Origin: Arthrobacter sp. 131MFCol6.1
Lineage (GTDB): Bacteria > Actinomycetota > Actinomycetes > Actinomycetales > Micrococcaceae
Length of the DNA: 64,000 bases
Assembly (NCBI RefSeq): GCF_000374925.1
Contig: NZ_KB895551.1
Location: forward strand, 62,001-126,000
Direction of reading: 5' to 3'
The notes below the pieces were generated by a model. The model did no database searches. It worked only from the letters and a program-made list of their open reading frames with translations, and was not told the DNA's origin. Positions within the stretch are counted from its first letter, which is position 1. Every line of letters begins with the position of its first letter. Positions 8,541 to 17,706 of the stretch are shown piece by piece. Position numbers and translations under genes: made by a program.

Positions 8541-9358
8541 CGGACCGCCCCTTCCGGTGCCACGCCAAGACGCGGGCGCCGGTAGGAGAGCCCGACGACG
8601 GCCACCGCCACGGCGACCAGCAGGAGGGAGAGGGCGACGGCGGCGTCGGCGTCAGTTTCACGCTGCAAATAGATCTCCAGCGGGAGGGTGCGGGTGACGC
8701 CCTGCAAGCTGCCGGCGAAGGTCAGGGTGGCGCCGAATTCGCCCAGGCTGCGGGCGAAGGACAGGACGGCGCCGGAGACCAGCCCGGGCAGCACCAGCGG
8801 GATGGTGACCCGGCGCAGCACGGTGCCCGGGCGGGCCCCGAGGGTCGCGGCGACCGCCTCGTACTTGTTGCCGGCGGTGCGCAGGGCGCCTTCGAGGCTG
8901 ACCACCAGGAACGGCAGCGCAACGTACGTCTGCGCGAGGACGACGGCGCTGGTGGAGAAGGCGATCTGGATTCCGGCCAGCTCCAGGCTTTTGCCCAGGA
9001 GTCCCTGGCGGCCGAAGGTGTAGAGCAGGGCGATGCCTCCCACCACGGGAGGCAGGACCAGTGGCAGCAGGACGAAGGCCCGGAGCAGGCGCTGGCCCGG
9101 GAAGGGGCTCCGGGCCAGGATGAGTGCCAGCGGCACACCAAGGACGATGCAGGCGGCCGTGCTCGCCGCGGAGGTGCGCAGGCTCAGGCCCAGGGCGGTC
9201 CGTGAGGATTCGGAGGTGACCAGCGGGATGAACTGGGACCAGTTGACCCTGGCCACCATCGCCATCAGGGGCAGCAGGACGAAGAGTGCCCCCGCCGCCG
9301 CGATGGCGTAAATCCATGCCGGGATGCCGGTATACCCCGTGCCGCTGCGTCTGTACAT
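8537..9358 (-). CDS. modB: Molybdate ABC transporter, permease ModB
   Basis: 273-residue inner-membrane permease with about five to six hydrophobic helices. The cytoplasmic EAA loop that contacts ModC is clear ([20 protein letters not shown]). Other family features are [23 protein letters not shown] and [23 protein letters not shown]. It starts 5 bases after the modA stop and overlaps modC by 4 bases. With ModA and ModC it forms the high-affinity molybdate (or tungstate) importer. Confidence 0.95.
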   Translation of the reverse strand: MYRRSGTGYTGIPAWIYAIAAAGALFVLLPLMAMVARVNWSQFIPLVTSESSRTALGLSLRTSAASTAACIVLGVPLALILARSPFPGQRLLRAFVLLPLVLPPVVGGIALLYTFGRQGLLGKSLELAGIQIAFSTSAVVLAQTYVALPFLVVSLEGALRTAGNKYEAVAATLGARPGTVLRRVTIPLVLPGLVSGAVLSFARSLGEFGATLTFAGSLQGVTRTLPLEIYLQRETDADAAVALSLLLVAVAVAVVGLSYRRPRLGVAPEGAVR

Positions 9359-9363
9359 GCCGT

Positions 9364-10173
9364 TTACGGGGTGCCGAATCCGGCGTCGCTCAGGACTTTC
9401 TTGCCCTCGCTGCCGGTGACCGCGGCGATGAAAGCCTGGGCGAGCTCCTTGTTCTTGCTCGTGCCGACGGTGGCGATCGGGTACGTGTTCACGGCCTGAT
9501 CCGACTCGGCGAAGGGGATGCCTTTGACCTTGTCTCCGGCGGTCTTGACGTCCGTGACATAGACCAGACCGGCGTCGGCCTCACCCGAGGTGACCTTGCC
9601 CAGGACATCCGTGACGGACGATTCCTCGCTGACCGGCGCCAGGGTGGTGCCCGCGGCCTTTTCGACGGTCTCGGTCGCGGCACCGCAGGGAACCTGCGGG
9701 GCGCAGACCACCACTTTCACGCCCGGTTTGGCGAGGTCGGCGAAGGAGCTGATCGACGCCGGGTTGGACGGCGGAACCGCGATCTCCAGGACGTTCGTGG
9801 CGAAGTTGGCCGGGGCGCCGTCGATCAGCTTCGCATCGGCCAGCTTGGCCATGTTCCTGGTGTCGGCCGAGGCAAAAACGTCGGCCGGGGCGCCCTGGGT
9901 GATCTGCGTGACCAGGTCCGAGGAGCCGGCAAAGTTCAGCGTGATTTTGGTGCCCGGGTTCGTCGCCTCGAAGTCGCTGGCCAGCTTGGCGAAGGTCGAT
10001 TTCAGCGAGGCCGCGGCGAAGACGGTGATCGCTCCGGACAGCCTGGGGGTCCCGCTGGCCCCGGCGCTGGAGGTGGAGCCCGCCCCGGACGTGCCGGCGC
10101 CGCAGCCGGCCAGGCCCGCGGCCAGGACGCCGGCCACCAGCACTGCGGTGACGTGCTTGCTGGCGATCCTCAT
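9364..10173 (-). CDS. modA: Molybdate ABC transporter, substrate-binding lipoprotein ModA
   Basis: 269-residue periplasmic-type binding protein anchored as a lipoprotein: positive N-terminus, hydrophobic helix [13 protein letters not shown] and lipobox LAGC at about 21-24. The mature part has the ModA pattern: [47 protein letters not shown], then the second lobe with [12 protein letters not shown] and [13 protein letters not shown]. It overlaps the upstream regulator stop by 4 bases (ATGA). It binds molybdate or tungstate outside the cell; the sequence alone does not decide between them. Confidence 0.95.
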   Translation of the reverse strand: MRIASKHVTAVLVAGVLAAGLAGCGAGTSGAGSTSSAGASGTPRLSGAITVFAAASLKSTFAKLASDFEATNPGTKITLNFAGSSDLVTQITQGAPADVFASADTRNMAKLADAKLIDGAPANFATNVLEIAVPPSNPASISSFADLAKPGVKVVVCAPQVPCGAATETVEKAAGTTLAPVSEESSVTDVLGKVTSGEADAGLVYVTDVKTAGDKVKGIPFAESDQAVNTYPIATVGTSKNKELAQAFIAAVTGSEGKKVLSDAGFGTP

Positions 10174-10580
10174 ATGATGCTCTTTCCGTGGGGCGTTTCG
10201 ATGATGACGGTGGTGGCTTTGACCACCGCTGTCGCCACGGATCCAAGCTCCAGGCCCAGTTCACGGACGGCTTCGCTGCTCATCAGGGACACGACGCGGA
10301 AGGGCCCGCACTGCAGCTCAACCTGTGCCATGACTTTGTCCGCGGTGATGCCCGTGACCAGGCCGACGAACCGGTTGCGGGCGGAGCGGCCCACCTTGGT
10401 GGGGTCGTCGGGAAGCTGGGCCTGGTCGCGGGCGAGGTGGGCAAGTTCCAGGCCGTCCACGGCCAGCCGGCCGGAGTCATCCTTCACCGGGGTCAGGATC
10501 CCGTTCTCGGTCCAGCGCCGGACGGTGTCGTCACTGACCCCGAGAAAACGTGCTGCTTCGGAGATGCGGATTTTCGGCAT
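10170..10580 (-). CDS. HTH and Mop (TOBE) domain regulator heading the mod operon
   Basis: 136-residue protein with an excisionase/MerR-like helix-turn-helix (IRISEAARFLGVSDDTVRRWTENG) followed by a molybdate-binding Mop/TOBE domain (ARNRFVGLVTGITADKVMAQVELQCGPFRVVSLM, then LGSVATAVVKATTVIIET). The combination of DNA reader and oxyanion sensor implies a ModE-like molybdate repressor built from different domains than E. coli ModE. I chose the ATG at 10580 (MPKIRIS) because the HTH begins there. An upstream in-frame ATG at 10598 would add six residues but has no Shine-Dalgarno site and lies inside the palindrome 10586-10612. Regulation of its own operon is inferred. Confidence 0.85.
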   Translation of the reverse strand: MPKIRISEAARFLGVSDDTVRRWTENGILTPVKDDSGRLAVDGLELAHLARDQAQLPDDPTKVGRSARNRFVGLVTGITADKVMAQVELQCGPFRVVSLMSSEAVRELGLELGSVATAVVKATTVIIETPHGKSII

Positions 10581-10585
10581 GACTC

Positions 10586-10612
10586 CATAATCCCCCATTT
10601 GCGGAAATTATG
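10586..10612. promoter_or_regulatory. Candidate mod operator, CATAAT-N15-ATTATG
   Basis: Perfect 6-bp arms at 10586-10591 and 10607-10612 directly upstream of the chosen start of the Mop-domain regulator. AT-rich half-sites in GC-rich surroundings and the position at the head of the operon suggest an autoregulatory operator overlapping the promoter. It does not match the E. coli ModE box. Confidence 0.5.
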
Positions 10613-10752
10613 GGCACTTCGAGCCGCAAATCAGTCGAAAAGTTCGGCGCCGCCCGTTGGGCGGCCAACGGGAGCGACGGCGGGTCGATTTTGCCGCGGC
10701 CCGGGACGATAATCGGAGGTGACCGGACAGCTTCTGCCGAGAGGAGCCGGCC

Positions 10753-11334
10753 GTGGCACCCACCACCCTGCTGGCAGGAATCAGATCTGCGATCGCCGCC
10801 CTCGCGCTGGGGGTGCTGCTGCTGACCGGAACCGGCTGCTCCTCCGACAATCCCGCGGAAACCACGAAGATCACGCCGGCAACCAACGGGATCAACACCG
10901 TGGTCGGTCCGATAAAGCTGGCGGACATGCTCATCCTCTCCTACGGAGCGGACCAGCCCGGACGGATCATGGGTACCGTATTCAACACGTCCGCCACGGA
11001 CGCGGTTGTCACCATTTCAGGTGCTTCAGGGTCGACGGTATCGATTCCGGTCAAGGCCAACGGTGAAACATCGCTGGCCCAACCTCCGGCCATGATGCTG
11101 GACCCCACCTCGGGATCCCCCGGGACCCTGGTCACGGTCCGGGTGAGCGAGGACTCCACAGACACGTCGGCCGAGGTGCAGCTTCCGGTCCTCGACTCCA
11201 CACTGCCCGAATACCAGTCGTACATGCCCGCATCGCCCGGGTCCGGGACTGCCTCCGGCGCCCCGTCACCCACGCAACCCGGGACCGGGTCCCCCAGCCC
11301 CAGTCCCAGCCCCTCCCCCAGTCCCAGCCCGTAG
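10753..11334 (+). CDS. Putative lipoprotein with Ser/Pro-rich tail
   Basis: 193-residue exported lipoprotein of unassigned function. The signal peptide runs to a lipobox at TGTGC (about 25-29) after the hydrophobic stretch IAALALGVLLL. The mature part has a small beta-rich domain (GINTVVGPIKLADMLILS, then IMGTVFNTSATDAVVTISG) resembling the LpqE-like and copper-chaperone-like lipoproteins of Actinobacteria, which is only a weak fold impression. The last 25 residues are a PSPSPSP run, probably a wall-spanning or flexible tail. GTG 10753 has GAGGAG 6 bases upstream. It diverges from the mod operon and converges on ridA 19 bases away. Confidence 0.75.
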   Translation: MAPTTLLAGIRSAIAALALGVLLLTGTGCSSDNPAETTKITPATNGINTVVGPIKLADMLILSYGADQPGRIMGTVFNTSATDAVVTISGASGSTVSIPVKANGETSLAQPPAMMLDPTSGSPGTLVTVRVSEDSTDTSAEVQLPVLDSTLPEYQSYMPASPGSGTASGAPSPTQPGTGSPSPSPSPSPSPSP

Positions 11335-11353
11335 CCCCCGGACCAAGCGCCGG

Positions 11354-11734
11354 CTAGGGAATCGCGGCGACGACGTCGATCTCGACCAGGAAGTCCCCCA
11401 GGAACGAGCCGACCGTGGTTCGTGCCGGGTAGGGGGCTTCGAAGAACCCCGCGTAGATGGCGTTGAACCCGTCAAAGTCGCGGCCCGGGTGGTGCAGATG
11501 CACGGTTGCCTTGACCACATGGGAGAAGTCCAGGCCGTGCCCGCCGAGGACGGCGGCCAGATTCGCCATGGTCTGCGCGGTCTGTTCTTCAATGGTGGCG
11601 CCCACCGTGTCGCCCGTGGCCGGGTGGTGCGGCGTCTGGCCGGCGGTGTAGAGGAACCCGTTGGCGGCGATGGCCTGGGAGTAGGGGCCCGCCGGGCTGG
11701 GAGCGAGGTCGGTGCTGATCTGCTGTCGTGACAT
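11354..11734 (-). CDS. ridA: RidA family reactive imine/enamine deaminase
   Basis: 126-residue Rid (YjgF/YER057c/UK114) protein. Seen: APSPAGPYSQAIAANGFLYTAGQTP, then EEQTAQTMANLAAVLGGHGLDFSHVVKATVHL, and PARTTVGSFL with the arginine that binds the substrate carboxylate in active RidA. RidA hydrolyses 2-imino or enamine acids released by PLP enzymes and amino-acid oxidases. I chose ATG 11734 (MSRQQIS), which has GAAAGGA 9 bases upstream, over an in-frame ATG six codons earlier. It lies 83 bases downstream of the amino-acid ABC ATPase and is probably the last gene of that operon. Confidence 0.92.
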   Translation of the reverse strand: MSRQQISTDLAPSPAGPYSQAIAANGFLYTAGQTPHHPATGDTVGATIEEQTAQTMANLAAVLGGHGLDFSHVVKATVHLHHPGRDFDGFNAIYAGFFEAPYPARTTVGSFLGDFLVEIDVVAAIP

Positions 11735-11817
11735 GGAGCTGCGTCCTTTCATGCGGCCGGCCTGCCGGCCGGCCGCATTTGCTGATGGTCTGGATATTGC
11801 TGTTCCGGATGTGATGT

Positions 11818-12585
11818 TTAGAGGACCTTGGAGAGAAAGGCCTGCGTGCGTTCGTGTTGCGGGTTGCCCAGGACGTCGGCCGGGGCCCCGTTTTCGACGA
11901 CGACGCCCTGGTCCATGAAGACCACCTGGTCGCTGACCTGGCGGGCGAAGCCGAGTTCGTGGGTCACGACGACCATGGTCATCCCCGCCTCGGCCAGGGA
12001 CTTCATGACGTCCAGCACCTCGCCGACGAGTTCCGGATCCAGTGCCGAGGTTGGTTCGTCGAAGAGCATGAGCTTGGGTTTCATGGCCAGTGCGCGGGCA
12101 ATCGCGATCCGCTGCTGCTGCCCGCCGGAGAGTTCCTGGGGGTACGAGTGCCCCCGGTTGCCGAGTCCCACGCGGGCCAGCAGGGCCTGGGCCTCGGCGG
12201 TGACATCGTTCCGCGGACGGCCAAGGACGTGAACGGGCGCTTCCACGATGTTTTCCAGCACGGTCATGTGCGGGAACAGGTTGAAGCGCTGGAAGACCAT
12301 TCCCGCGGTCAGCCGGGAGCGTGCTGTTTGCCGCTCCTTCATTTCGTAGAGCCGTCCGTTGCGCTCGGCGTAGCCGACCAGCTGCTCGTCCACGTACAGG
12401 CGTCCGGCGTCGACCTTTTCCAGGTGGTTGATGCAGCGGAGGAAGGTTGTCTTTCCGGAACCGGACGGGCCGATCAGGCAGGTCACCGAGCCGCGTTCGA
12501 CTCTCAGGTCAATGCCCTTGAGGATTTCCGTCGAGCCGAAGCTCTTGCGGACTCCCTGGGCTTCCACCATGGCGGTGTTCATCAT
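11818..12585 (-). CDS. Polar amino acid ABC transporter, ATP-binding protein
   Basis: 255-residue ATPase of the GlnQ/HisP class. Walker [10 protein letters not shown], signature [15 protein letters not shown], Walker [13 protein letters not shown] and the switch histidine in [11 protein letters not shown] are all present, and the C-terminal [15 protein letters not shown] tail is typical of the polar amino acid family. The ATG at 12585 overlaps the permease stop (ATGA) and a second ATG follows at once; AAGGA sits 4 or 7 bases upstream respectively. The frame stays open far upstream inside the permease gene, but that is a shadow. It powers uptake by the 12582-13538 permease and the binding protein encoded at 13542-14501. 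Confidence 0.93.
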   Translation of the reverse strand: MMNTAMVEAQGVRKSFGSTEILKGIDLRVERGSVTCLIGPSGSGKTTFLRCINHLEKVDAGRLYVDEQLVGYAERNGRLYEMKERQTARSRLTAGMVFQRFNLFPHMTVLENIVEAPVHVLGRPRNDVTAEAQALLARVGLGNRGHSYPQELSGGQQQRIAIARALAMKPKLMLFDEPTSALDPELVGEVLDVMKSLAEAGMTMVVVTHELGFARQVSDQVVFMDQGVVVENGAPADVLGNPQHERTQAFLSKVL

Positions 12586-13538
12586 ATTGTCCTTGTCTTT
12601 GACCGGGTTTTTGAAGGGGTCTTTGAAAGCAGGCTCCGTCGCGGCGCTGCGTCGAAGCCGCGGCCATAGCGCCGTTCGAGTTTGGTTTGGAAGAAGCTGA
12701 GGATGGTGGTCATCAGCAGGTACCAGAGGCTGGCGACAATCAGCAGCGGGATGGTCTGGTAGTTGTTGGAGTAGATGATCTGGGCCGAGTACAGCAGGTC
12801 CGAGATCGCCAGGACGCTGACCAGGGCCGTGCCCTTGAGCATGGAAATGACCTGGTTGCCGGTGGGCGGCAGGACCACTCTCATCGCCTGGGGCAGGATG
12901 ACCCGGCGCATGAGCTGGCTGCCGTTCATCCCCAGGCCCCGGGCGGCGTCGTACTGGCCCTTGTCCACCGATCCGATGCCGCCGCGGATAATCTCGGCCA
13001 TGTAGGCCGCCTCGTTCAGGGACAGCCCCAGCAGCGCGGCGCCGAGGGGCGTGATGAGCACATTGGCCGAGCCCAGGACCAGGGACGGGCCGCCGAGCGG
13101 AAGGCCGAAGGCGATCACCGGGTACAGGGCGGCAATGTTGTACCAAAAGATCAGCTGCACCAGCAGGGGCGTGCCGCGGAAGAACCAGATGTAGCCGCGG
13201 CTGATGGTGCTCACGATCGGGTTGGCCGAGAGCCGCATGACCGCCAGGACGGTGCCGAGGGCGATGCCGACGCTCATGGACACCACGGTCAAGAGGATGG
13301 TCAGCCCGGCCCCGGCGATGATCTGCGGGGCGAAGAGATAGGAGACGACGACGTCCCAGTGGTACCGCTGGTTCACGGCCACGTCCCACGCCGCGCTGAG
13401 CGCGACCAGGATGAGGACGACGGCGGACGCCAGCCGGAGCGGGTGCCTGAGCGGCACCACCGGGATGGAGTCTCCCGGCGCCGCCGGCGTGTCCTGGCGG
13501 GTGTCGGGGAGGGAATGTTGCTGCTGCACGGTGGTCAC
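12582..13538 (-). CDS. Polar amino acid ABC transporter, permease
   Basis: 318-residue HisM/GlnP-type permease. After a 45-residue cytoplasmic extension it has an additional N-terminal helix and the core helices. The EAA-loop region is [36 protein letters not shown]. The C-terminus ends in [14 protein letters not shown], encoded by a small internal duplication. It lies 3 bases after the binding-protein gene and overlaps the ATPase gene by 4 bases. With a single permease gene, a homodimeric channel is likely. Confidence 0.92.
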   Translation of the reverse strand: MTTVQQQHSLPDTRQDTPAAPGDSIPVVPLRHPLRLASAVVLILVALSAAWDVAVNQRYHWDVVVSYLFAPQIIAGAGLTILLTVVSMSVGIALGTVLAVMRLSANPIVSTISRGYIWFFRGTPLLVQLIFWYNIAALYPVIAFGLPLGGPSLVLGSANVLITPLGAALLGLSLNEAAYMAEIIRGGIGSVDKGQYDAARGLGMNGSQLMRRVILPQAMRVVLPPTGNQVISMLKGTALVSVLAISDLLYSAQIIYSNNYQTIPLLIVASLWYLLMTTILSFFQTKLERRYGRGFDAAPRRSLLSKTPSKTRSKTRTI

Positions 13539-13541
13539 CTC

Positions 13542-14501
13542 CTATTGGGCGAAGTTGACGCGGGCGTCGGTGATGGCGCTGGACTCAAGGCCGTACTTCC
13601 CGAGCACCTTGCGGTAGGAGTCGCTCTTGATGACTCCGGCGAGCGCAGCGGAGACGGACTTGACCAGGCCGGAGTCCTTGGGCAGGCCCACACCGACCGG
13701 GGTGAAGTCATATTTTGAGGCGATCTCAATCTGCGGGTTCTGCGTGGCGGCGAAGTTCAGAATCGGCGAATCCGCCAGCACGGCGTCCAGCCGCCCGCTG
13801 CCCAGGGCGGAGATTGCCTGCCGCGTGTCCTGGAACTCGCTCCTTTGGATGGTGTCCTTGCCGGCCGCGGTGCAGGCCTTGTCGTACTCGGGGACGTTGA
13901 CCGTGAGCTGGTAGGACCCGGTCAGGAGGCCCACCTTTTTGCCACACAGGGCGTGCGGGTCGGTGATTCCCTGCGGGTTGCCCTGGGCCACGGCGATGGA
14001 GTTGCCCATTTGCATGTAGTCCACGAAGTCCAGGACCTCCATCCGCTTTTCCGTGGGGGTCATCGAGGAGACCGTCATGTCGTACCGGCCCGCGGCAATG
14101 CCCGGGATGATGGAGTCGAAATTGGCCACCTGGATCTCCACCTTCACGCCCAGGGCCTCACCGAGGAGGCGGGCGATGTCCGGGTTGGTCCCGGTCATGT
14201 CCTGGGTGCCTTCCCGGTAGAACTGGGTCGGCGGCTCGTTGGTGGGGATGGCCACGCGCAGGACCTTGGTTGATTTGATCGCTTCCGGGAGCAGCTGCGC
14301 GGCGGCCTCGTTGACTGCGAGGGCCGGGACGCCGGTGCCGGAACCGGCGGCGTCTCCCGCCGGCGTCGACGATGCGGATTGTGAGGTGGCGGTGCTTGGC
14401 GCGCAGGCGGTGGCCGCCAGCAGGAGCGCCGCCGTGGCGATGACTGCGGGGATGCCGCGCCTGGTCAGCTTCGCGGGGGCGGGGGCGGTGGGGGTTTTCA
14501 T
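13542..14501 (-). CDS. Polar amino acid ABC transporter, substrate-binding lipoprotein
   Basis: 319-residue family-3 (SBP_bac_3) binding protein. Signal sequence with [20 protein letters not shown] gives a lipid-anchored cysteine near residue 33, followed by a Ser/Ala/Gly linker. The ligand domain has [42 protein letters not shown], and [26 protein letters not shown]. Ligand class is amino acid or a small carboxylate by family. It starts one base inside the stop of the 2-hydroxy-acid oxidase gene (TGATG), so the oxidase and importer are coupled, with GAGGA 8 bases upstream. Confidence 0.92.
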   Translation of the reverse strand: MKTPTAPAPAKLTRRGIPAVIATAALLLAATACAPSTATSQSASSTPAGDAAGSGTGVPALAVNEAAAQLLPEAIKSTKVLRVAIPTNEPPTQFYREGTQDMTGTNPDIARLLGEALGVKVEIQVANFDSIIPGIAAGRYDMTVSSMTPTEKRMEVLDFVDYMQMGNSIAVAQGNPQGITDPHALCGKKVGLLTGSYQLTVNVPEYDKACTAAGKDTIQRSEFQDTRQAISALGSGRLDAVLADSPILNFAATQNPQIEIASKYDFTPVGVGLPKDSGLVKSVSAALAGVIKSDSYRKVLGKYGLESSAITDARVNFAQ

Positions 14502-15799
14502 CAGGGGGTCCTCAAATCGGAGTAGGCCAGCTGGGCCGTCGGGAAATCAGCGGGAAGGGTGCGGGTAAAGGCCTCGCTGCGGTGCCGGAGCAGGTCGCGG
14601 CCCTCGCCGCGCAGCTCCTGGACCGTGGATACGCCGAGGAGCATCATGGTGCGCGTCATTTCCGCTGCCAGCAGCTTCAGGACGTGGGCAACGCCCGCCT
14701 GACCGGCGGCGGCAAGGCCGTAGAGGTAGGGGCGGCCGATCGAGCAGGCGTCGGCCCCGAGGGCGAGGGCCTTGACGACGTCGGAGCCGCGGCGGATGCC
14801 GCCGTCGACGATGATTTCCAGCCGGCCGGCCGTCGCCTCGACGATGTCGGGCAGTACGTCCAGGGCCGCGGCCATGTGGTCCAGCTGCCTGCCGCCGTGG
14901 TTGCTGACCTGGATGGCATCGATGCCGATCCCTGCCGCCATGACGGCGTCCCTGGGGTTGACGACGCCTTTGAGAATGATGGGACCGTCCCACCGCGCCC
15001 TGAGGTCCCGGATGTCGTCCCAGTCGGTCGGTTCGTAGGACCCCGCCAGCAGGGTGCGCCACATGTCCGGCGTGCTGGAGAGCGGGCCTTCAGGAATGTC
15101 TGCGTCCAGGTTGGGGAAGGCGATCGCATCGTTGGCCAGGAAGCCCAGAGCCCAGCGGGGGTGCAGTGCCCCCTCGATGACGGTCTTGGGCTTGATAGAC
15201 GGTGGCGCGGTGAATCCGTTGCGGTAATCGCGTTCCCTGTGGCCGATGGCCCGGCAGTCGACGTTGACCACGAGGGCTTCGTAGCCGGCGTTCGAGACGC
15301 GGTCCAGGACAGCCTGCAGGAGGCCTTTGTCCGCCGTGGGCTCGAGGTTGAACCAGCGCCGCAGCCCGGGGGCGGCGGCGCTGACGTGCTCCATGGTGGT
15401 GGTGCTCAGGTGTGCCAGCCCGTAGGGAACGCCGGCCTCAAGGGCCGCGCGGGCGGCGGCGGTCTCGCCGTCGGGGTGGAACAGCCTGGTGCCGCCGGTT
15501 GGCGACAACGTCAGCGGCATCGCGACCGGGCCGCCCAGGAGGGTGGAGCTGAGGTCGAGGTGCTCCACCGATCCCCACTTCGGCAGGAAGGTCCAGTCAT
15601 CAAAGGACCGCCGGTTCCGGCGCAGGGAGGCCTCGTCCTCGCCGCCGCCCTCGATGTAGTCGAACACGCTCCCGGGAAGCCGCTTGGCGGCCAGTTTGCG
15701 CATGTCCTCAACGCTGTGGCACCGCCGCGAGAGCCGCTCCGGCACTGACCGGGCCGGCCCTTGGACCGCCGCCAGTGACTTGATGTCTTTGAATCTCAT
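14501..15799 (-). CDS. FMN-dependent alpha-hydroxy acid oxidase/dehydrogenase
   Basis: 432-residue member of the lactate/glycolate/mandelate oxidase family. The TIM-barrel signatures are clear: SVFDYIEGGGEDEASLRRNRRSFDDW at the N-terminus, PLTLSPTGGTRLFHPDGE, STTTMEHVSAA, and the active-site SNHGGRQLDHMAAALDVLP with the catalytic histidine, then IIVDGGIRRGSDVVKALALGA for the FMN phosphate. It oxidises an L-2-hydroxy acid to the 2-oxo acid; the electron acceptor is unknown. ATG 15799 has AAAGGA 7 bases upstream; an in-frame ATG 18 codons earlier lies among the repeats of the promoter region. First gene of the leftward oxidase-importer-ridA operon, divergent from a PucR regulator. Confidence 0.92.
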   Translation of the reverse strand: MRFKDIKSLAAVQGPARSVPERLSRRCHSVEDMRKLAAKRLPGSVFDYIEGGGEDEASLRRNRRSFDDWTFLPKWGSVEHLDLSSTLLGGPVAMPLTLSPTGGTRLFHPDGETAAARAALEAGVPYGLAHLSTTTMEHVSAAAPGLRRWFNLEPTADKGLLQAVLDRVSNAGYEALVVNVDCRAIGHRERDYRNGFTAPPSIKPKTVIEGALHPRWALGFLANDAIAFPNLDADIPEGPLSSTPDMWRTLLAGSYEPTDWDDIRDLRARWDGPIILKGVVNPRDAVMAAGIGIDAIQVSNHGGRQLDHMAAALDVLPDIVEATAGRLEIIVDGGIRRGSDVVKALALGADACSIGRPYLYGLAAAGQAGVAHVLKLLAAEMTRTMMLLGVSTVQELRGEGRDLLRHRSEAFTRTLPADFPTAQLAYSDLRTP

Positions 15800-15814
15800 T
15801 TCGCGTCCTTTATG

Positions 15815-15876
15815 TCTTGCGAGTGGGTCGTCTTGCGAGGCAACCTCGGTCAACTTCGTCCCTCCATGGTGACGAA
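15815..15876. promoter_or_regulatory. Repeats in the oxidase / PucR divergent promoter region
   Basis: TCTTGCGAG is directly repeated at 15815-15823 and 15831-15839 (16-base period, about one and a half helical turns). A palindrome TTCGTC-N10-GACGAA spans 15855-15876. Both lie between the divergent oxidase and PucR genes and are candidate binding sites for the PucR-type activator. Confidence 0.4.
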
Positions 15877-15943
15877 GATCTCACCCCGTCTACATGTTAA
15901 TTCCTCCAAAAGAACTCAATTTGGCCTGTGATATCGTCCACAT

Positions 15944-17653
15944 ATGAATCCCGGGGAACAGCCTGCCGTTGAGCTCGACCAGAACGTTGCGGTGGTCCGG
16001 TTGTCCGACTGCATCCAGCTCATGCAGGCCGATCTGGTGCACGCCAATCCTGCGCCGGACAACCTCGCGCATCCCGTCTCGGACGTGCTCATGTATGACC
16101 CCATGGACGAATGGACCAGCATCGAGGACCGGATCATCCTGGCTGTCGGGCTGAGCTGCGGATCGCCGGATTTTGACCAACTGCTGCACCGGGCCTCCAA
16201 CAGCAACGCGGCCGCAGTGATCGTCAAGGCCCACGGGGCGTCCCTGGACCAGCTGCGGTCCGCCGCGGTCCGCCACAGCCTCGCGGTTCTCGTCGCACCC
16301 GACAACGCGGATTGGACGCGGCTGGTGGCGCTGGCCAGGGCGTCGGTGATGGGCGCGGCGGTGGATTCCGTGTCAGGGGTCCGCCTCGGGGATCTCTACG
16401 CTTTCGCCAACGCTGCCGCGTCCATCACCAGCGGCGCGGCCAGCATCGTGGACCCGCTCGGACGGGTGCTGGGCTATTCGACCCTGCCGGGCCAGCCCAT
16501 CGACGAATTGCGCCGCGTCACCACCCTCTCGCTGCAGGAGATCAAGCCGCCGGCCTTCGATGCGGATTTCAAGATCGTCTATGCCTCCGGGAGCGCGGTG
16601 CTGATTCCCGCTGCGGATGATGAGATGGCCCGGCTGGCCCTTGCCGTGAGAGCCGGCGGTGAACTGCTCGGCTCGATCTGGATCATCGACCCCGGCGACG
16701 ACAAGCGGCAGGCGGCCCTGGAGGCACTCAACAGGATGGCGCCGCTGGCGGGGCTGCACATGCTCCACGCCCGGTCGGCGTCCGACTTTGGCGAACGCCG
16801 GAACGGGGACTTGATTCGAACGCTGATGGACGACCCCGTCCACGCGTCCTTTGCCGCCGCCCAGCTGGGGCTCGATGCCGCCCAGGGCCTCGCGGTCGCG
16901 GCTTTTTCAGTCAGCCGCCCCGAATCCGGGAGCCTGGAATCGGTGCGTGAATTCCACCGGCTGCTGCACCTTGTCACGACGGTCTGCAACATCCAGTTCA
17001 AGACGAGCCACAGCGCCCTCATCGGCTCGGTGGTCTACGCCCTTCTGCCGGGCGGGGGGACCAGCCCGAGGACCGCGCACCGGCGCGTGGCCCAGGAGAT
17101 CGCGGCGTACGCCCACACCATCAGCGCCTACCCGATCATCGCCGCCGTCGGAGGCATCGCACCCCGGCTGGAGGACCTGCCCCGCTCCAGAGCCGAGGCG
17201 CTGCAAACGCAGCAGTACCTGCTCCACCGGCACGCGGCAATTCCCGGCGGCAGTGGCGGACCGGCCGCCACTGCCGGGCTTTTCGAGGACCACCGGATCC
17301 CGCTGAACCTCTTGAAAATCGGGGCTTTCATCGAACACAACGGGCTTGCGGAACTCGACGACATCGCAAGGATCCAGGCCCACGACGCCGACCAGCAGAC
17401 CGACTATCTGGCGACCTTGAGGGCCTACCTGACGTCGAACGGAAATATCTCGGCGATGGCCGCACGCCTGCACGTGCACAACAACACCGTCCGGTACCGG
17501 GTGGGGCGCCTGGCCAAGGACTTCAACCTGGACCTGGACGACCCGCAGCAGCGGCTCTGGCTCTGGCTGCGCCTGACAACCATGGATCTGGCGCCAGGAG
17601 TGACCCCGCCGGCAGCGGAGCAGGGGCCGTTACCGGAGCAGGACAGGGCTTAG
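15944..17653 (+). CDS. PucR-family transcriptional regulator
   Basis: 569-residue regulator with the PucR layout: an N-terminal PucR-type domain of about 120 residues (VVRLSDCIQLMQADLVHANPAPDN and VIVKAHGASLDQLRSAA), a central GAF-like region and a GGDEF-like degenerate segment, and a C-terminal PucR helix-turn-helix (LTSNGNISAMAARLHVHNNTVRYRVGRLAKDF). Such proteins usually activate neighbouring catabolic genes in response to a pathway metabolite. The start at ATG 15944 is supported by the domain starting right there, although the ribosome-binding site is poor. It diverges from the hydroxy-acid oxidase operon, its likely target. Confidence 0.9.
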   Translation: MNPGEQPAVELDQNVAVVRLSDCIQLMQADLVHANPAPDNLAHPVSDVLMYDPMDEWTSIEDRIILAVGLSCGSPDFDQLLHRASNSNAAAVIVKAHGASLDQLRSAAVRHSLAVLVAPDNADWTRLVALARASVMGAAVDSVSGVRLGDLYAFANAAASITSGAASIVDPLGRVLGYSTLPGQPIDELRRVTTLSLQEIKPPAFDADFKIVYASGSAVLIPAADDEMARLALAVRAGGELLGSIWIIDPGDDKRQAALEALNRMAPLAGLHMLHARSASDFGERRNGDLIRTLMDDPVHASFAAAQLGLDAAQGLAVAAFSVSRPESGSLESVREFHRLLHLVTTVCNIQFKTSHSALIGSVVYALLPGGGTSPRTAHRRVAQEIAAYAHTISAYPIIAAVGGIAPRLEDLPRSRAEALQTQQYLLHRHAAIPGGSGGPAATAGLFEDHRIPLNLLKIGAFIEHNGLAELDDIARIQAHDADQQTDYLATLRAYLTSNGNISAMAARLHVHNNTVRYRVGRLAKDFNLDLDDPQQRLWLWLRLTTMDLAPGVTPPAAEQGPLPEQDRA

Positions 17654-17654
17654 G

Positions 17655-17690
17655 CAGGCAGGGCCGGTGAACGCCGTCCCTGCCCGCCTG
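17655..17690. terminator. Bidirectional terminator between PucR and the FAD oxidase gene
   Basis: GGCAGGG (17657-17663) pairs with CCCTGCC (17678-17684), and an outer CAGGC/GCCTG pair extends the stem with a one-base bulge. It starts immediately after the PucR stop codon and lies before the end of the convergent FAD oxidase gene. Confidence 0.6.
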
Positions 17691-17706
17691 GCAGCCGCGG
17701 CTCTGG

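Noticed and set aside
12586-13389. Upstream extension of the amino-acid ABC ATPase inside the permease gene
   Set aside because: The ATPase fold starts at the ATGATG at 12585, which overlaps the permease stop; the extension is the permease gene read in another frame.
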